Assembly (NCBI GenBank): GCA_903927855.1
Contig: CAIYOL010000094.1
Location: forward strand, 1 to 9,332
Direction of reading: 5' to 3'
Length of the DNA: 9,332 nt
Source of the DNA: an uncultured Planctomycetota bacterium
GTDB taxonomy: Bacteria > Planctomycetota > Phycisphaerae > Sedimentisphaerales > Anaerobacaceae
Shown: in pieces, positions 1 to 7,374 of the stretch
How the letters are laid out: each line of letters begins with the position of its first letter
Numbering within the stretch: position 1 is the first letter of the stretch
Notes under the pieces: generated by a model
Databases searched by the model: none
What the model was told of the DNA's origin: nothing
Seen by the model: only the letters and a program-made list of their open reading frames with translations
Translations under genes and position numbers: made by a program

Positions 1-602
1 GTGCCGCCGGTGCACCGAAATTTTTGAGCAGGAATATTAACGCTTGTGTGATAAACGCAGGGGACGGTTTCTGCGAGCACCCCACACAGGGTCTTTTGGA
101 CGTTTATACCATTCGCAAGATTAAAGGCACTCTCGCAGGTTTGAAAATAGCGATTGTCGGCGATATCGCACATTCGCGAGTTGCGAGAAGCTGTATGTGG
201 GCGATGACGAAACTCGGCGCCGAGGTCATATTCGTCGGCCCGCCGACGCTTATGCCGGCGCAGGTTGACAAACTGCCGGTCGGCGTGAGCTATTCGCTCG
301 ACGAGGTCATCGAAAAAGTTGACGTGATAAATATGCTCCGGATTCAGTTTGAACGGCTCGGCGGCAATCCTTTTCCGTCGGTGCGGGAATACTCGCATTA
401 TTTCGGCCTGACGGTGGAGCGTATGAAAAAAGCGAAACCTGATATTTTAGTTATGCACCCCGGGCCGATTAACAGGGGGCTGGAGATGGAAAGCGGGGTA
501 GCCGACGGCTCGAACAGTGTTATCCTCGAACAGGTTAGAAACGGTCTGGCTGTGAGAATGGCAGTTCTGTTCCTGGTTAACCAGGCAGCAGCAATGCAAT
601 GA
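1..602 (+). CDS. pyrB: Aspartate carbamoyltransferase catalytic chain, 5'-truncated by window edge
   Basis: Catalyses carbamoyl phosphate + L-aspartate to N-carbamoyl-L-aspartate, the committed step of cytosolic pyrimidine synthesis. The frame is open from base 3, where it reads AAGAPKFLSRN, so the true start lies outside the window; the TTG at 24 is not a start. About 199 residues are visible of a family length near 305-310. The missing N-terminal part would carry the carbamoyl-phosphate site (STRTR-type motif). Visible landmarks are VINAGDG followed by HPTQGLLD (HPTQ at 78-89), the second-domain start KIAIVGDIAHSRVARS, and HPGPINRG (456-479), the counterpart of the HPxP active-site loop. 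The HPGPINRG form resembles the Bacillus/Aquifex-type chain rather than E. coli PyrB. The stop is TGA 600-602. pyrC follows after 18 bp, so the two are very likely co-transcribed. Confidence 0.95.
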   Translation, partial: AAGAPKFLSRNINACVINAGDGFCEHPTQGLLDVYTIRKIKGTLAGLKIAIVGDIAHSRVARSCMWAMTKLGAEVIFVGPPTLMPAQVDKLPVGVSYSLDEVIEKVDVINMLRIQFERLGGNPFPSVREYSHYFGLTVERMKKAKPDILVMHPGPINRGLEMESGVADGSNSVILEQVRNGLAVRMAVLFLVNQAAAMQ

Positions 603-620
603 TGATTATTTGCGGTTGAT

Positions 621-1910
621 ATGAGTGAACTATTGATAAAAAACGGAAGGGTAATAGACCCCGCGAACGGCATCGATAAAAAATGCGATATCCTTATTGT
701 CGATGGTGACATCGCGGAGGTCGGTAAAATCGGAAAAACCGCGGAGACGGTTGTTGATGCTGCGGGTAAGCTGGTAGTACCCGGCCTGATTGATATTCAC
801 GTTCATTTCCGTGAGCCGGGTGACGAAGAAGAAGAGACGATAGCGAGCGGTTCGGCAGCAGCGGTGGCGGCCGGTTTTACTTCGGTTGTTTGTATGCCGA
901 ATACGAAGCCGCCTATAGAAAACGAAACCGACGTCGAGTACGTTCACCGAAAGGCACGCCAGACGAGGAAGACGCACGTTTATACAATGGGTGCCATCAC
1001 CAAAGGTCTTGAGGGAGTAGAGCTTGCGGAGATGGGGTTTATGGCTGAGGCCGGCGCCGTTGGTTTTACCGATGACGGCAACGGCGTTCAGGACCCGTCG
1101 GTTATGCTGCGGGCATTGAAATATGCCGCTATGTTCAACGTAGTAATAGCGCAGCATTGTCAGGATAATGGTTTCGGCGGCAATGGTGTGATGAATTCCG
1201 GTTACTATTCGACCATACTGGGATTACCGGGGATTGACCCATTGGCTGAGGAGTCGATGCTTTGGCGGGACATTCAGCTTGTTAAGAAAATCCGCCCCGG
1301 CCAGATTCGCTATCACGCTCAGCATATATCGACAGCTAATTCAGTAGAACTAATAAAAGCTGCTAAAAAGGATTCTTTACCGATTACCTGTGAGGTAACG
1401 CCGCATCATTTGCTTTTTACCGAGCAGTGTTGCGCCGAATATGACACCAATTACAAAGTCAACCCTCCGCTGCGAACAGCCAGAGACGTTGAGGCATTGA
1501 AAGAGGCAATTGCCGAAGGTCTGGTCGATGCTTTGGTGACCGACCATGCGCCGCATTTGAAAAGCGAGAAGGAACTGGAATTTTTAACCGCACCTTTCGG
1601 CATAGCAAGTTTGGAATGTGCTTTGGCCCTTTATGTTAAGGCGCTTATCGAGCCGGGGATTTTGGATTGGCCGAAACTTATTGAATTGATGACAGTGAGG
1701 CCAGCGAAAATAATTGGTGTTGATAAAGGCACACTTGGCAAAGGCAGACAGGGCGATGTTACTATTATTGACCCGGGTGCTGAGTATGTAATAGACGTAA
1801 ATAAGTTCCGCTCCAAAAGCAGAAACTGTCCCTATAACGGCTGGGCCGTCAAAGGCAGGGTTGAAAAGACAATCGTCGGCGGCGAGATAAGATTTTCTGT
1901 GGATGACTGA
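621..1910 (+). CDS. pyrC: Dihydroorotase, class I
   Basis: Zinc amidohydrolase that cyclises N-carbamoyl-L-aspartate to dihydroorotate, the step after PyrB. The 429 residues match the usual class I length. The metal-site motif DIHVHFREPG puts the ligands at H60 and H62. GFTDDGNG (D151/D152) is the Asp-containing segment that replaces the carboxylated lysine in Bacillus/Aquifex-type enzymes. Further expected motifs are AQHCQD (H179), HAQHIST (H235), the substrate-loop NPPLR (281-285), the catalytic-Asp motif TDHAPH (D308) and the C-terminal RSKSRNCPYNGW. The chosen ATG gives the normal N-terminus (LLIKNGRVIDP). No clear Shine-Dalgarno precedes it in the 18-bp gap after pyrB, so translational coupling is likely. 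The next gene begins 3 bp after the stop. Nothing essential appears to be missing, so I expect an active enzyme. Confidence 0.97.
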   Translation: MSELLIKNGRVIDPANGIDKKCDILIVDGDIAEVGKIGKTAETVVDAAGKLVVPGLIDIHVHFREPGDEEEETIASGSAAAVAAGFTSVVCMPNTKPPIENETDVEYVHRKARQTRKTHVYTMGAITKGLEGVELAEMGFMAEAGAVGFTDDGNGVQDPSVMLRALKYAAMFNVVIAQHCQDNGFGGNGVMNSGYYSTILGLPGIDPLAEESMLWRDIQLVKKIRPGQIRYHAQHISTANSVELIKAAKKDSLPITCEVTPHHLLFTEQCCAEYDTNYKVNPPLRTARDVEALKEAIAEGLVDALVTDHAPHLKSEKELEFLTAPFGIASLECALALYVKALIEPGILDWPKLIELMTVRPAKIIGVDKGTLGKGRQGDVTIIDPGAEYVIDVNKFRSKSRNCPYNGWAVKGRVEKTIVGGEIRFSVDD

Positions 1911-1913
1911 TAG

Positions 1914-2387
1914 ATGCCGTTTATTGTTGATGGTTATAATCTGCTGCATTTTATTCAAAAGGCAAGTGAGGACTTCGGGGCAATCACTGATGTTCAGTTG
2001 TGCCGGATTATAAGCGAGTATTTGAGACAGATTAATGAAAATGGTGAGGTTGTTTTCGACGGCACGGGGCCCCGGGACAAAGGCGGATTCGATAATATAA
2101 GCAATCTGGAGGTTTTTTTCTCCGGCCTGCGAAGTGACGCCGACACGGTAATCGAAGATAAGATAAAAGCGAGCACCGCACCGAGGAGACTGACAATTGT
2201 CAGCAGTGACAGAAGGCTGCGAGACGCAGCCAGAAGAAGAAAAGCAACAGTTGTAAAATCACAGGTTTTCTGGGATAATGTCCAAAAGCAATTAAGCCGC
2301 AAAACCAGGGTAAAAGAACCGCGTGAAAAACGCGAAGGTCTTAGCGAAGGTGAAACGGAACGGTGGCTGGAAATTTTTGACCTTTGA
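1914..2387 (+). CDS. YacP-like NYN-domain protein (putative ribonuclease)
   Basis: A 157-residue protein of the NYN/PIN-like nuclease fold (YacP/Rae1-type family, whose characterised Bacillus member is a ribosome-associated mRNA endonuclease). It starts with the hallmark IVDGYNLL (D6, N9). The remaining acidic residues expected for a metal-dependent RNase site are present: D49 in VVFDG, D77 in DADTVIEDKI and D99 in VSSDRRLRDAA. The C-terminal tail (about 125-157) is strongly charged, with many Lys, Arg and Glu, and ends in SEGETERWLEIFDL, an end I associate with this family. ATG 1914 lies 3 bp after the pyrC stop without a good Shine-Dalgarno, suggesting coupled translation. The fold assignment is firm from motifs. 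RNase activity is inferred from the family, and the placement behind pyrBC does not itself explain its role. Confidence 0.85.
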   Translation: MPFIVDGYNLLHFIQKASEDFGAITDVQLCRIISEYLRQINENGEVVFDGTGPRDKGGFDNISNLEVFFSGLRSDADTVIEDKIKASTAPRRLTIVSSDRRLRDAARRRKATVVKSQVFWDNVQKQLSRKTRVKEPREKREGLSEGETERWLEIFDL

Positions 2388-2413
2388 ATGATTGGGAAAA
2401 TTCAGATTTAAAC

Positions 2414-2418
2414 AGGAG
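2414..2418 (+). promoter_or_regulatory. Ribosome binding site deciding the URO-D-family start
   Basis: AGGAG sits 10 nt before ATG 2429. It supports that start over the in-frame TTG at 2384, which overlaps the preceding gene's stop codon and has no comparable site. Confidence 0.6.
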
Positions 2419-2428
2419 TAAGAAAACA

Positions 2429-3457
2429 ATGACTAACGAGCAATGGGAACAATTAGTAAGCGTAATAAAAGGCGAAGTATTTGACCCTCTGCCAGTGGGA
2501 TTTGTTGCTGATAGTCCCTGGCTGCCTGGCTGGGCAGGGATATCAACCCTTGATTATTTTACTAATGAGCAGATATGGTTCGATACAAATATCAAAGCCA
2601 TCGAGCAGTTTCCTGATATAATGTTCCTTCCGGGTTTCTGGTCCGAATTCGGCATGTGCACAGAGCCATCGGCGTTCGGCTCGAAATGCACCTGGCATGA
2701 AAATGACCTGCCCTTTGCGGATAAAATCATCAGGGACATTGCCGGTATCAGCAACATCAGTAAACCGGACCCGACAACAGACGGCCTGCTGCCTTTTGTC
2801 CTCCATCGTCTAAAGCATTACCAGGGCCGAATCGAACAGGAGGGACACGCTATCAGGTTTGCGGTTGCACGCGGGCCGTTGAATATAGCTTCCTTTCTTA
2901 TGGGGACGACTGAATTTTTAATGGCTATTCGAACCGACCCGAACGAGATCAAAACACTGCTTGATATTGTGACGGATTTCATCATCGACTGGCTCAAACT
3001 TCAGATAGAAACAATCCGTTCAATTGATGGTATATTTATTCTCGATGATATCGTCGGTTTCATGGGAGATGAAGATTTCAGGCAGTCCGCACTTCCGTAT
3101 CTTAAGCGTATTTACCAGTCGCTCGATGTTACCGTCAAGTTTTTCCATAATGACGCCCCCGGTTTAGTTTGCGCACCGTATCTTGAGGAAATTGGCATAA
3201 ACTTTTTCAATTTCAGCTTCGAACACGGTTTAGACCAGATGAAGAAGCTCACGAATAATAAAGTCACGCTGCTAGGCAATATACCTCCACGTGATGTTTT
3301 GAGCATAGGTACACCTGAGGATGTGCGTAACAGCGTCAAAGCCGCCCTTGATTCGGTTGAAGATAAGAGCCGGATTGTTATGTCCTGCGGCGGCGGCATA
3401 CCTCAAGATGTCTCAACGGAGAACATGGAGGCATTTCTGTCAGCGGTTAGAAAATAG
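2429..3457 (+). CDS. Uroporphyrinogen decarboxylase superfamily protein (not canonical HemE)
   Basis: A 342-residue protein resembling the URO-D/MtaA-CmuA TIM-barrel superfamily, which includes heme-pathway decarboxylases and corrinoid-dependent methyltransferases. Family-like segments are FILDDIVGFMGDEDF (203-217), KFFHNDAP (237-244), LLGNIPPRDVL (281-291), TPEDVRNSV and SCGGGIPQDVSTENMEAF (319-336). The HemE substrate motif with RQAGR near the N-terminus is absent, so heme synthesis is unlikely. Methyltransferase members bind zinc through His-x-Cys and a distal Cys. Here H240 and C320 are kept, but the middle position is D242 (HND). I start at ATG 2429 because AGGAG (2414-2418) lies 10 nt upstream; the frame also runs open back to a TTG at 2384 overlapping the NYN stop, giving 357 residues. 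It is probably co-transcribed with pyrBC-NYN. The substrate cannot be read from sequence. Confidence 0.8.
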   Translation: MTNEQWEQLVSVIKGEVFDPLPVGFVADSPWLPGWAGISTLDYFTNEQIWFDTNIKAIEQFPDIMFLPGFWSEFGMCTEPSAFGSKCTWHENDLPFADKIIRDIAGISNISKPDPTTDGLLPFVLHRLKHYQGRIEQEGHAIRFAVARGPLNIASFLMGTTEFLMAIRTDPNEIKTLLDIVTDFIIDWLKLQIETIRSIDGIFILDDIVGFMGDEDFRQSALPYLKRIYQSLDVTVKFFHNDAPGLVCAPYLEEIGINFFNFSFEHGLDQMKKLTNNKVTLLGNIPPRDVLSIGTPEDVRNSVKAALDSVEDKSRIVMSCGGGIPQDVSTENMEAFLSAVRK

Positions 3458-3507
3458 TATAAGCAAGGTTTCAATTTCGCTTAGCCCAATCTCCGCTTTT
3501 GTAGGGT

Positions 3508-3542
3508 TGCGGGGTGAGCAGCAAAGCTGCCTCACCGTCGCA
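3508..3542 (+). repeat. Imperfect hairpin, possibly a dispersed repeat or regulatory stem
   Basis: Outer stem TGCG (3508-3511) pairs with CGCA (3539-3542). The inner stem is GGTGAG (3513-3518) with CTCACC (3531-3536) and CAGC (3519-3522) with GCTG (3526-3529), around an AAA loop and with one bulged C at 3530. No T-run follows, so it is not a standard terminator. The preceding GTAGGGTTGCGGGG resembles the start of GTAGGG-type intergenic palindromes that recur in many bacterial genomes; that resemblance is from memory and only one copy is visible here. Confidence 0.6.
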
Positions 3543-3573
3543 GTTGCCGTTTTCAATTCCGGTGAGATTTCCG

Positions 3574-3602
3574 TTGCTTAATTTCATAAAAAGCTGTATA
3601 TA
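3574..3602 (+). promoter_or_regulatory. Candidate sigma70-type promoter for PFOR
   Basis: TTGCTT (3574-3579) and TATATA (3597-3602) are separated by 17 nt. The -35 is a poor match and the -10 moderate (TATAAG at 3599-3604 is a better -10 but 19 nt away). It would give a leader of about 100 nt before the PFOR start, downstream of most of the hairpin. Weak evidence; transcription from further upstream is equally possible. Confidence 0.3.
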
Positions 3603-3663
3603 AGTTCCTTCGGGATACGTTTTTGAGAGCCACCGTTCTTTTTTATAAAACAAGAAGGAGGCA

Positions 3664-3696
3664 ATGCCCGTAAGTTCTTTATATTTCTTGTCTTAG
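3664..3696 (+). CDS. Possible ten-codon leader ORF before PFOR
   Basis: A consensus Shine-Dalgarno AAGGAGG (3655-3661) is followed after only 2 nt by ATG 3664 and the short frame MPVSSLYFLS, ending in TAG 3694-3696. The frame is the same as that of PFOR, whose ATG lies 15 nt after the TAG. This could be a translated leader peptide affecting PFOR expression, or chance. The 2-nt spacing is shorter than usual, which argues against efficient initiation. No run of one amino acid typical of attenuation is seen. Confidence 0.3.
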   Translation: MPVSSLYFLS

Positions 3697-3711
3697 CAAA
3701 ATGGAGAAGAT

Positions 3712-6700
3712 ATGAAACGCAGAATGGTTACGATTGACGGCAATACGGCGGCGGCCCATGTGGCGCACGCTACCAACGAGGTGATTGCAATATATCCGAT
3801 TACTCCCAGTTCGCCTATGGGTGAGATTGCCGATGCAAAAACAGCAAGTGGTGTTGCTAATATCTGGGGAACGGTTCCTTCCGTTACCGAGATGCAGTCG
3901 GAAGGCGGAGCGGCAGGTGCGGTGCATGGGGCACTTACCGCGGGTGCGCTGACGACGACGTTTACCGCCTCGCAGGGACTTTTACTGATGATACCAGATA
4001 TGTACAAGATAGCTGGCGAATTGCTTCCTGCTGTGTTTCATATATCGGCCCGGTCGCTTGCAGCGCACGCATTATCGATATTCGGCGACCACGCGGACGT
4101 GATGGCCTGCCGACAGACCGGCTGGGCGATGCTCTGCTCGAACAGCGTTCAGGAGGTAATGGATTTTGCACTGATTGCGCAAAGGGCAACTCTGGAAAGC
4201 CGGGTGCCGTTTTTACACTTCTTCGATGGTTTCCGCACAAGTCACGAGATACAAAAGGTCGAGGAACTGACGTTCGATGATATGCGGGCGATGATTGACG
4301 ACGAGCTTGTTGCGGCTGTCCGCGCCAGAGCTTTGACGCCCGACAGGCCGATGATTGCAGGCACTGCCCAAAACCCTGACGTATATTTTCAGGGAAGAGA
4401 GACGGCCAACAAATTTTATCTGGCAACGCCGGATATTGTTCAGGAGACGATGAACAAGTTCGCCAAATTGGTCGGAAGACAATATCACCTGTTCGATTAC
4501 GTGGGGGCGGCAGACGCTGAAAAAATAATAATTATAATGGGTTCAGGTGCAGAAACGGTGCACGAGTCGGTGGAATATTTCGTATCGAAAGGACAAAAAG
4601 TAGGCGTTTTGAAGGTTCGGCTGTTCAGGCCTTTCAGCTGCAAGGATTTTATCGAGGCGCTGCCTAAGACGGTGAAGAAAATCGCAGTGCTTGACAGGAC
4701 CAAAGAGCCGGGCGCGCTTGGAGAGCCATTGTATATGGATGTTCGCACGGCCATCGGCGAGGCGATGGGCAGGAAACAAACGGCCTTTAAGGATTACCCC
4801 GTAATAGTCGGCGGCAGATACGGCCTTGGCTCGAAGGAGTTTACGCCGGCGATGGTTAAGGCCGTGTTCGATAATCTTGACGCCAAAGAGCCGAAGAACG
4901 GTTTCACCGTTGGCATCGTCGATGACGTGGCCAAAACAAGTTTGGATGTGGACGATTCATTTGTGCTGCCTTCCGAGGGGGTTTATACAGCGATGTTCTA
5001 CGGTTTGGGTTCTGACGGCACCGTCGGCGCAAACCATAACTCGATACAAATCATCGGCCAGCAGACCGACAATAACGCGCAGGGATATTTCGTCTACGAC
5101 TCGAAGAAGGCGGGCGCAATTACAATATCGCACCTGCGTTTCGGCAAAAAGCCGATTCGGAGGCCGTACTTGATAACTAGGGCGGATTTTGTCGCCTGCC
5201 ACAATCCGAGTTTCCCGGAAAAGTATGATATGCTTGGCTCAGCGAAAGAAGGCGCAACGTTTTTAATGACGAGTATGCACCCTGCTGATAAAGTCTGGGA
5301 CACGCTTCCGCAGGAGATGCAAAAGCAAATAATTGACAAGAAACTGAAATTCTACGTTATTGACGCGATTTCGCTTGCCCAGGAGATAGGTCTTGGCGCC
5401 AGAATCAATACGATTATGCAGGTGGCGTTCTTCAAGATAAGCAACATTATCCCGATTGAAAAAGCGGTTGAGGCAATAAAGACTGCGATTCAAAAGAGCT
5501 ACGGAAAGAAGGGCGAGAAAATCGTTAATATGAATAACGCAGCCGTTGACGGCGCGTTAGCGAGGATTTACGAGGTCAAGGTCCCCGGCAAGGTGACGAG
5601 CAAGATAAAGATGCCGGCGGTTGTGCCGAATGATGCGCCGAAATTTGTAAAGGATGTTACGGCGGAGATTATGGCGCTTCGAGGCGATAAGCTGCCCACC
5701 AGTAAACTGCCCATCGACGGCAAGTGGCCGATGGGTACGACCAAATATGAGAAGCGCAATATAGCAGTCAATATACCCGTGTGGGAGCCGCAGGTTTGTA
5801 TCCAGTGCGGCACCTGCTCATTTGTATGCCCGCACGGCACAATCCGGCTAAAGGCATACGACAAGAAGTATCTCGATAAGGCGCCAAAAACGTTTAAAAG
5901 CGCGGACGCAAAGGGTAAGGAATTTGCCGGTATGAAGGCGACGATTCAGGTTGCTCCTGAGGATTGCACCGGCTGCGGAGTTTGCGTCCAGATGTGCCCC
6001 GCACAGGAAAAAGACGCCAACAAGCAGCCAACGGGACGAAAGGCGATAAATATGTCGTTACAAGAGCCATTGCGGGCGACGGAAAGAGAAAATTACGCAC
6101 ACTTCCTGTCGATACCGAATACCGACCCAAAACTGTTCAAACGTGAAAGCGTTAAGGGCAGCCAGTTAATTATGCCGTTGTTCGAGTATTCCGGTGCCTG
6201 CGCCGGCTGCGGCGAGACGCCTTACGTCAAGCTGCTGACACAGTTGTTCGGCGACAGGGCTATGATAGGCAATGCTACGGGATGTTCATCGATTTACGGC
6301 GGCAACCTCCCGACGACGCCTTACACGACGAGGGAAGACGGTCGTGGGCCGATATGGTCCAACAGTTTGTTTGAGGACAACGCCGAATTTGCAATGGGGA
6401 TGCGACTGACGGTTGATAAATTCAGACAGCAGGCGGCGGAACTGCTTGACGCAGTGGCTAAAAAGGGTTGTATCGATGCAGCTTTAGCGAGTGAAATAAA
6501 TGCTGCTGTGGTTACCAATAACCCTTCGCAGGATGCGATTGAACAACAGAGAAGCTATGTTGCTAAACTAAAAGAACAATGCAAGAAGAGCAGTTGCCCA
6601 GAATGCAATCGGCTGATTGCACTGGCCGATTATTTAGTACGAAAATCTGTTTGGGCGTTAGGCGGTGACGGCTGGGCTTACGACATCGGCTATGGCGGAC

Positions 6701-7305
6701 TCGACCACGTTTTGGCCAGCGGAGTCGATATAAACGTTCTGGTCTTAGATACTGAGGTTTACTCAAACACTGGCGGACAGATGTCGAAATCTACGCCGAG
6801 GGCTGCGGTCGCAAAATTCGCTGCGGGCGGCAAGCCAATGCCGAAAAAAGATATGGGTTTGCTGGCAATGACATACGGCAATATCTACGTTGCGAAAGTA
6901 GCAATGGGCGCCAATACCAATCAAACGGTCAAGGCGTTCATCGAGGCGGAATCATATCCGGGCCCATCATTGATAATTGCTTACTCCCAGTGTATCAACC
7001 ACGGCATTGATATGGTGACCGGTTATGAGGAGCAAAAGAAAGCTGTGGCATGCGGTCATTGGCCGTTGTACAGGTTTGACCCGCGACTTAAAGGAGAAGG
7101 TAAAAACCCACTTCAACTTGATTCGAAGGCCCCTACGCTTGGCTTCAAAGAATATGCTTATGGAGAAGGTCGTTATAAGCAGCTTGTGCAATCGAAACCA
7201 CAAGCTGCGGAGGATTTGCTCAAGCTTGCCAGCAGCGATGCGGTCCAGAGGTATGCTTTGATGGAGCAGCTTGCGAAATTAGAATGCCAGACCGGGAAAC
7301 AGTAA
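3712..7305 (+). CDS. nifJ: Pyruvate:ferredoxin (flavodoxin) oxidoreductase, single-chain
   Basis: Cytosolic enzyme that oxidises pyruvate with CoA to acetyl-CoA, CO2 and reduced ferredoxin or flavodoxin. The 1197 residues carry the full single-chain domain order: N-terminal pyruvate/TPP domain (about 1-250; YPITPSSP with T31, and R114, matching known substrate-contact positions), transketolase-C-like domain (about 265-400), gamma domain (about 420-610), EKR linker (about 610-680), a two-cluster ferredoxin domain, and the C-terminal TPP domain. Cluster ligands are C696/C699/C702/C706 and C752/C755/C758/C762. The proximal cluster uses C830, C833, C858 and C1094 (YSQC). The TPP motif GGDGW (984-988) and EVYSNTGGQ are intact. 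ATG 3712 has GGAG 5 nt upstream and gives the standard N-terminus. An unusual Cys group lies at 957-965. The gene seems to stand alone and converges on the lipoprotein pair. Confidence 0.98.
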   Translation: MKRRMVTIDGNTAAAHVAHATNEVIAIYPITPSSPMGEIADAKTASGVANIWGTVPSVTEMQSEGGAAGAVHGALTAGALTTTFTASQGLLLMIPDMYKIAGELLPAVFHISARSLAAHALSIFGDHADVMACRQTGWAMLCSNSVQEVMDFALIAQRATLESRVPFLHFFDGFRTSHEIQKVEELTFDDMRAMIDDELVAAVRARALTPDRPMIAGTAQNPDVYFQGRETANKFYLATPDIVQETMNKFAKLVGRQYHLFDYVGAADAEKIIIIMGSGAETVHESVEYFVSKGQKVGVLKVRLFRPFSCKDFIEALPKTVKKIAVLDRTKEPGALGEPLYMDVRTAIGEAMGRKQTAFKDYPVIVGGRYGLGSKEFTPAMVKAVFDNLDAKEPKNGFTVGIVDDVAKTSLDVDDSFVLPSEGVYTAMFYGLGSDGTVGANHNSIQIIGQQTDNNAQGYFVYDSKKAGAITISHLRFGKKPIRRPYLITRADFVACHNPSFPEKYDMLGSAKEGATFLMTSMHPADKVWDTLPQEMQKQIIDKKLKFYVIDAISLAQEIGLGARINTIMQVAFFKISNIIPIEKAVEAIKTAIQKSYGKKGEKIVNMNNAAVDGALARIYEVKVPGKVTSKIKMPAVVPNDAPKFVKDVTAEIMALRGDKLPTSKLPIDGKWPMGTTKYEKRNIAVNIPVWEPQVCIQCGTCSFVCPHGTIRLKAYDKKYLDKAPKTFKSADAKGKEFAGMKATIQVAPEDCTGCGVCVQMCPAQEKDANKQPTGRKAINMSLQEPLRATERENYAHFLSIPNTDPKLFKRESVKGSQLIMPLFEYSGACAGCGETPYVKLLTQLFGDRAMIGNATGCSSIYGGNLPTTPYTTREDGRGPIWSNSLFEDNAEFAMGMRLTVDKFRQQAAELLDAVAKKGCIDAALASEINAAVVTNNPSQDAIEQQRSYVAKLKEQCKKSSCPECNRLIALADYLVRKSVWALGGDGWAYDIGYGGLDHVLASGVDINVLVLDTEVYSNTGGQMSKSTPRAAVAKFAAGGKPMPKKDMGLLAMTYGNIYVAKVAMGANTNQTVKAFIEAESYPGPSLIIAYSQCINHGIDMVTGYEEQKKAVACGHWPLYRFDPRLKGEGKNPLQLDSKAPTLGFKEYAYGEGRYKQLVQSKPQAAEDLLKLASSDAVQRYALMEQLAKLECQTGKQ

Positions 7306-7317
7306 GGGTTCCGAGTT

Positions 7318-7374
7318 GTTAAAAGCAGATTATTGAAATTTTATAACCAGCCCTCTTTGCTTTTGCCTTTTAAC
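7318..7374. repeat. Inverted repeat spanning the convergent 3' ends
   Basis: GTTAAAAG (7318-7325) is matched by CTTTTAAC (7367-7374), extendable by one pair to 9 bp (7317/7375), across a 41-nt loop containing the end of the lipoprotein gene. A second, competing pair is AAAAGCA (7321-7327) with TGCTTTT (7358-7364). The stems are AT-rich and the loop is long. It may serve as a weak bidirectional terminator in the 35-bp gap between the stop codons; no better terminator is visible for either gene. Confidence 0.3.

Larger units (their letters stand above)
3458..3711 (+). other. Intergenic leader between URO-D-family gene and PFOR
   Basis: 254 bp without a convincing gene. It holds a strong hairpin (3508-3542), a competing stem (3531-3566), a weak promoter candidate (3574-3602), a mini-ORF (3664-3696) and the PFOR ribosome binding site (GGAG 3703-3706). 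No hairpin followed by a T-run is present, so I see no classical intrinsic terminator for the upstream operon. On the minus strand the frame from about 3690 down to the stop at 3471 is open (about 75 codons), but it has no good start context and no family that I recognise. Confidence 0.6.

Noticed and set aside
24..26. TTG as the start of a 192-residue protein
   Set aside because: The frame is open to the window edge and the residues before it (AAGAPKF) belong to PyrB, so this is an internal codon.
2429..3457. Heme-pathway uroporphyrinogen decarboxylase (hemE)
   Set aside because: The N-terminal arginine-rich substrate motif of HemE is missing and no heme gene lies nearby.
3508..3542. Rho-independent terminator of the pyr operon
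   Set aside because: The hairpin is strong, but GTTGCCG follows instead of a T-run.
4826..5173. 115-codon plus-strand frame and many antisense frames within PFOR, pyrC and the URO-D-like gene
   Set aside because: They overlap clear genes in other frames, lack initiation sites and have arginine- or serine-rich shadow composition.
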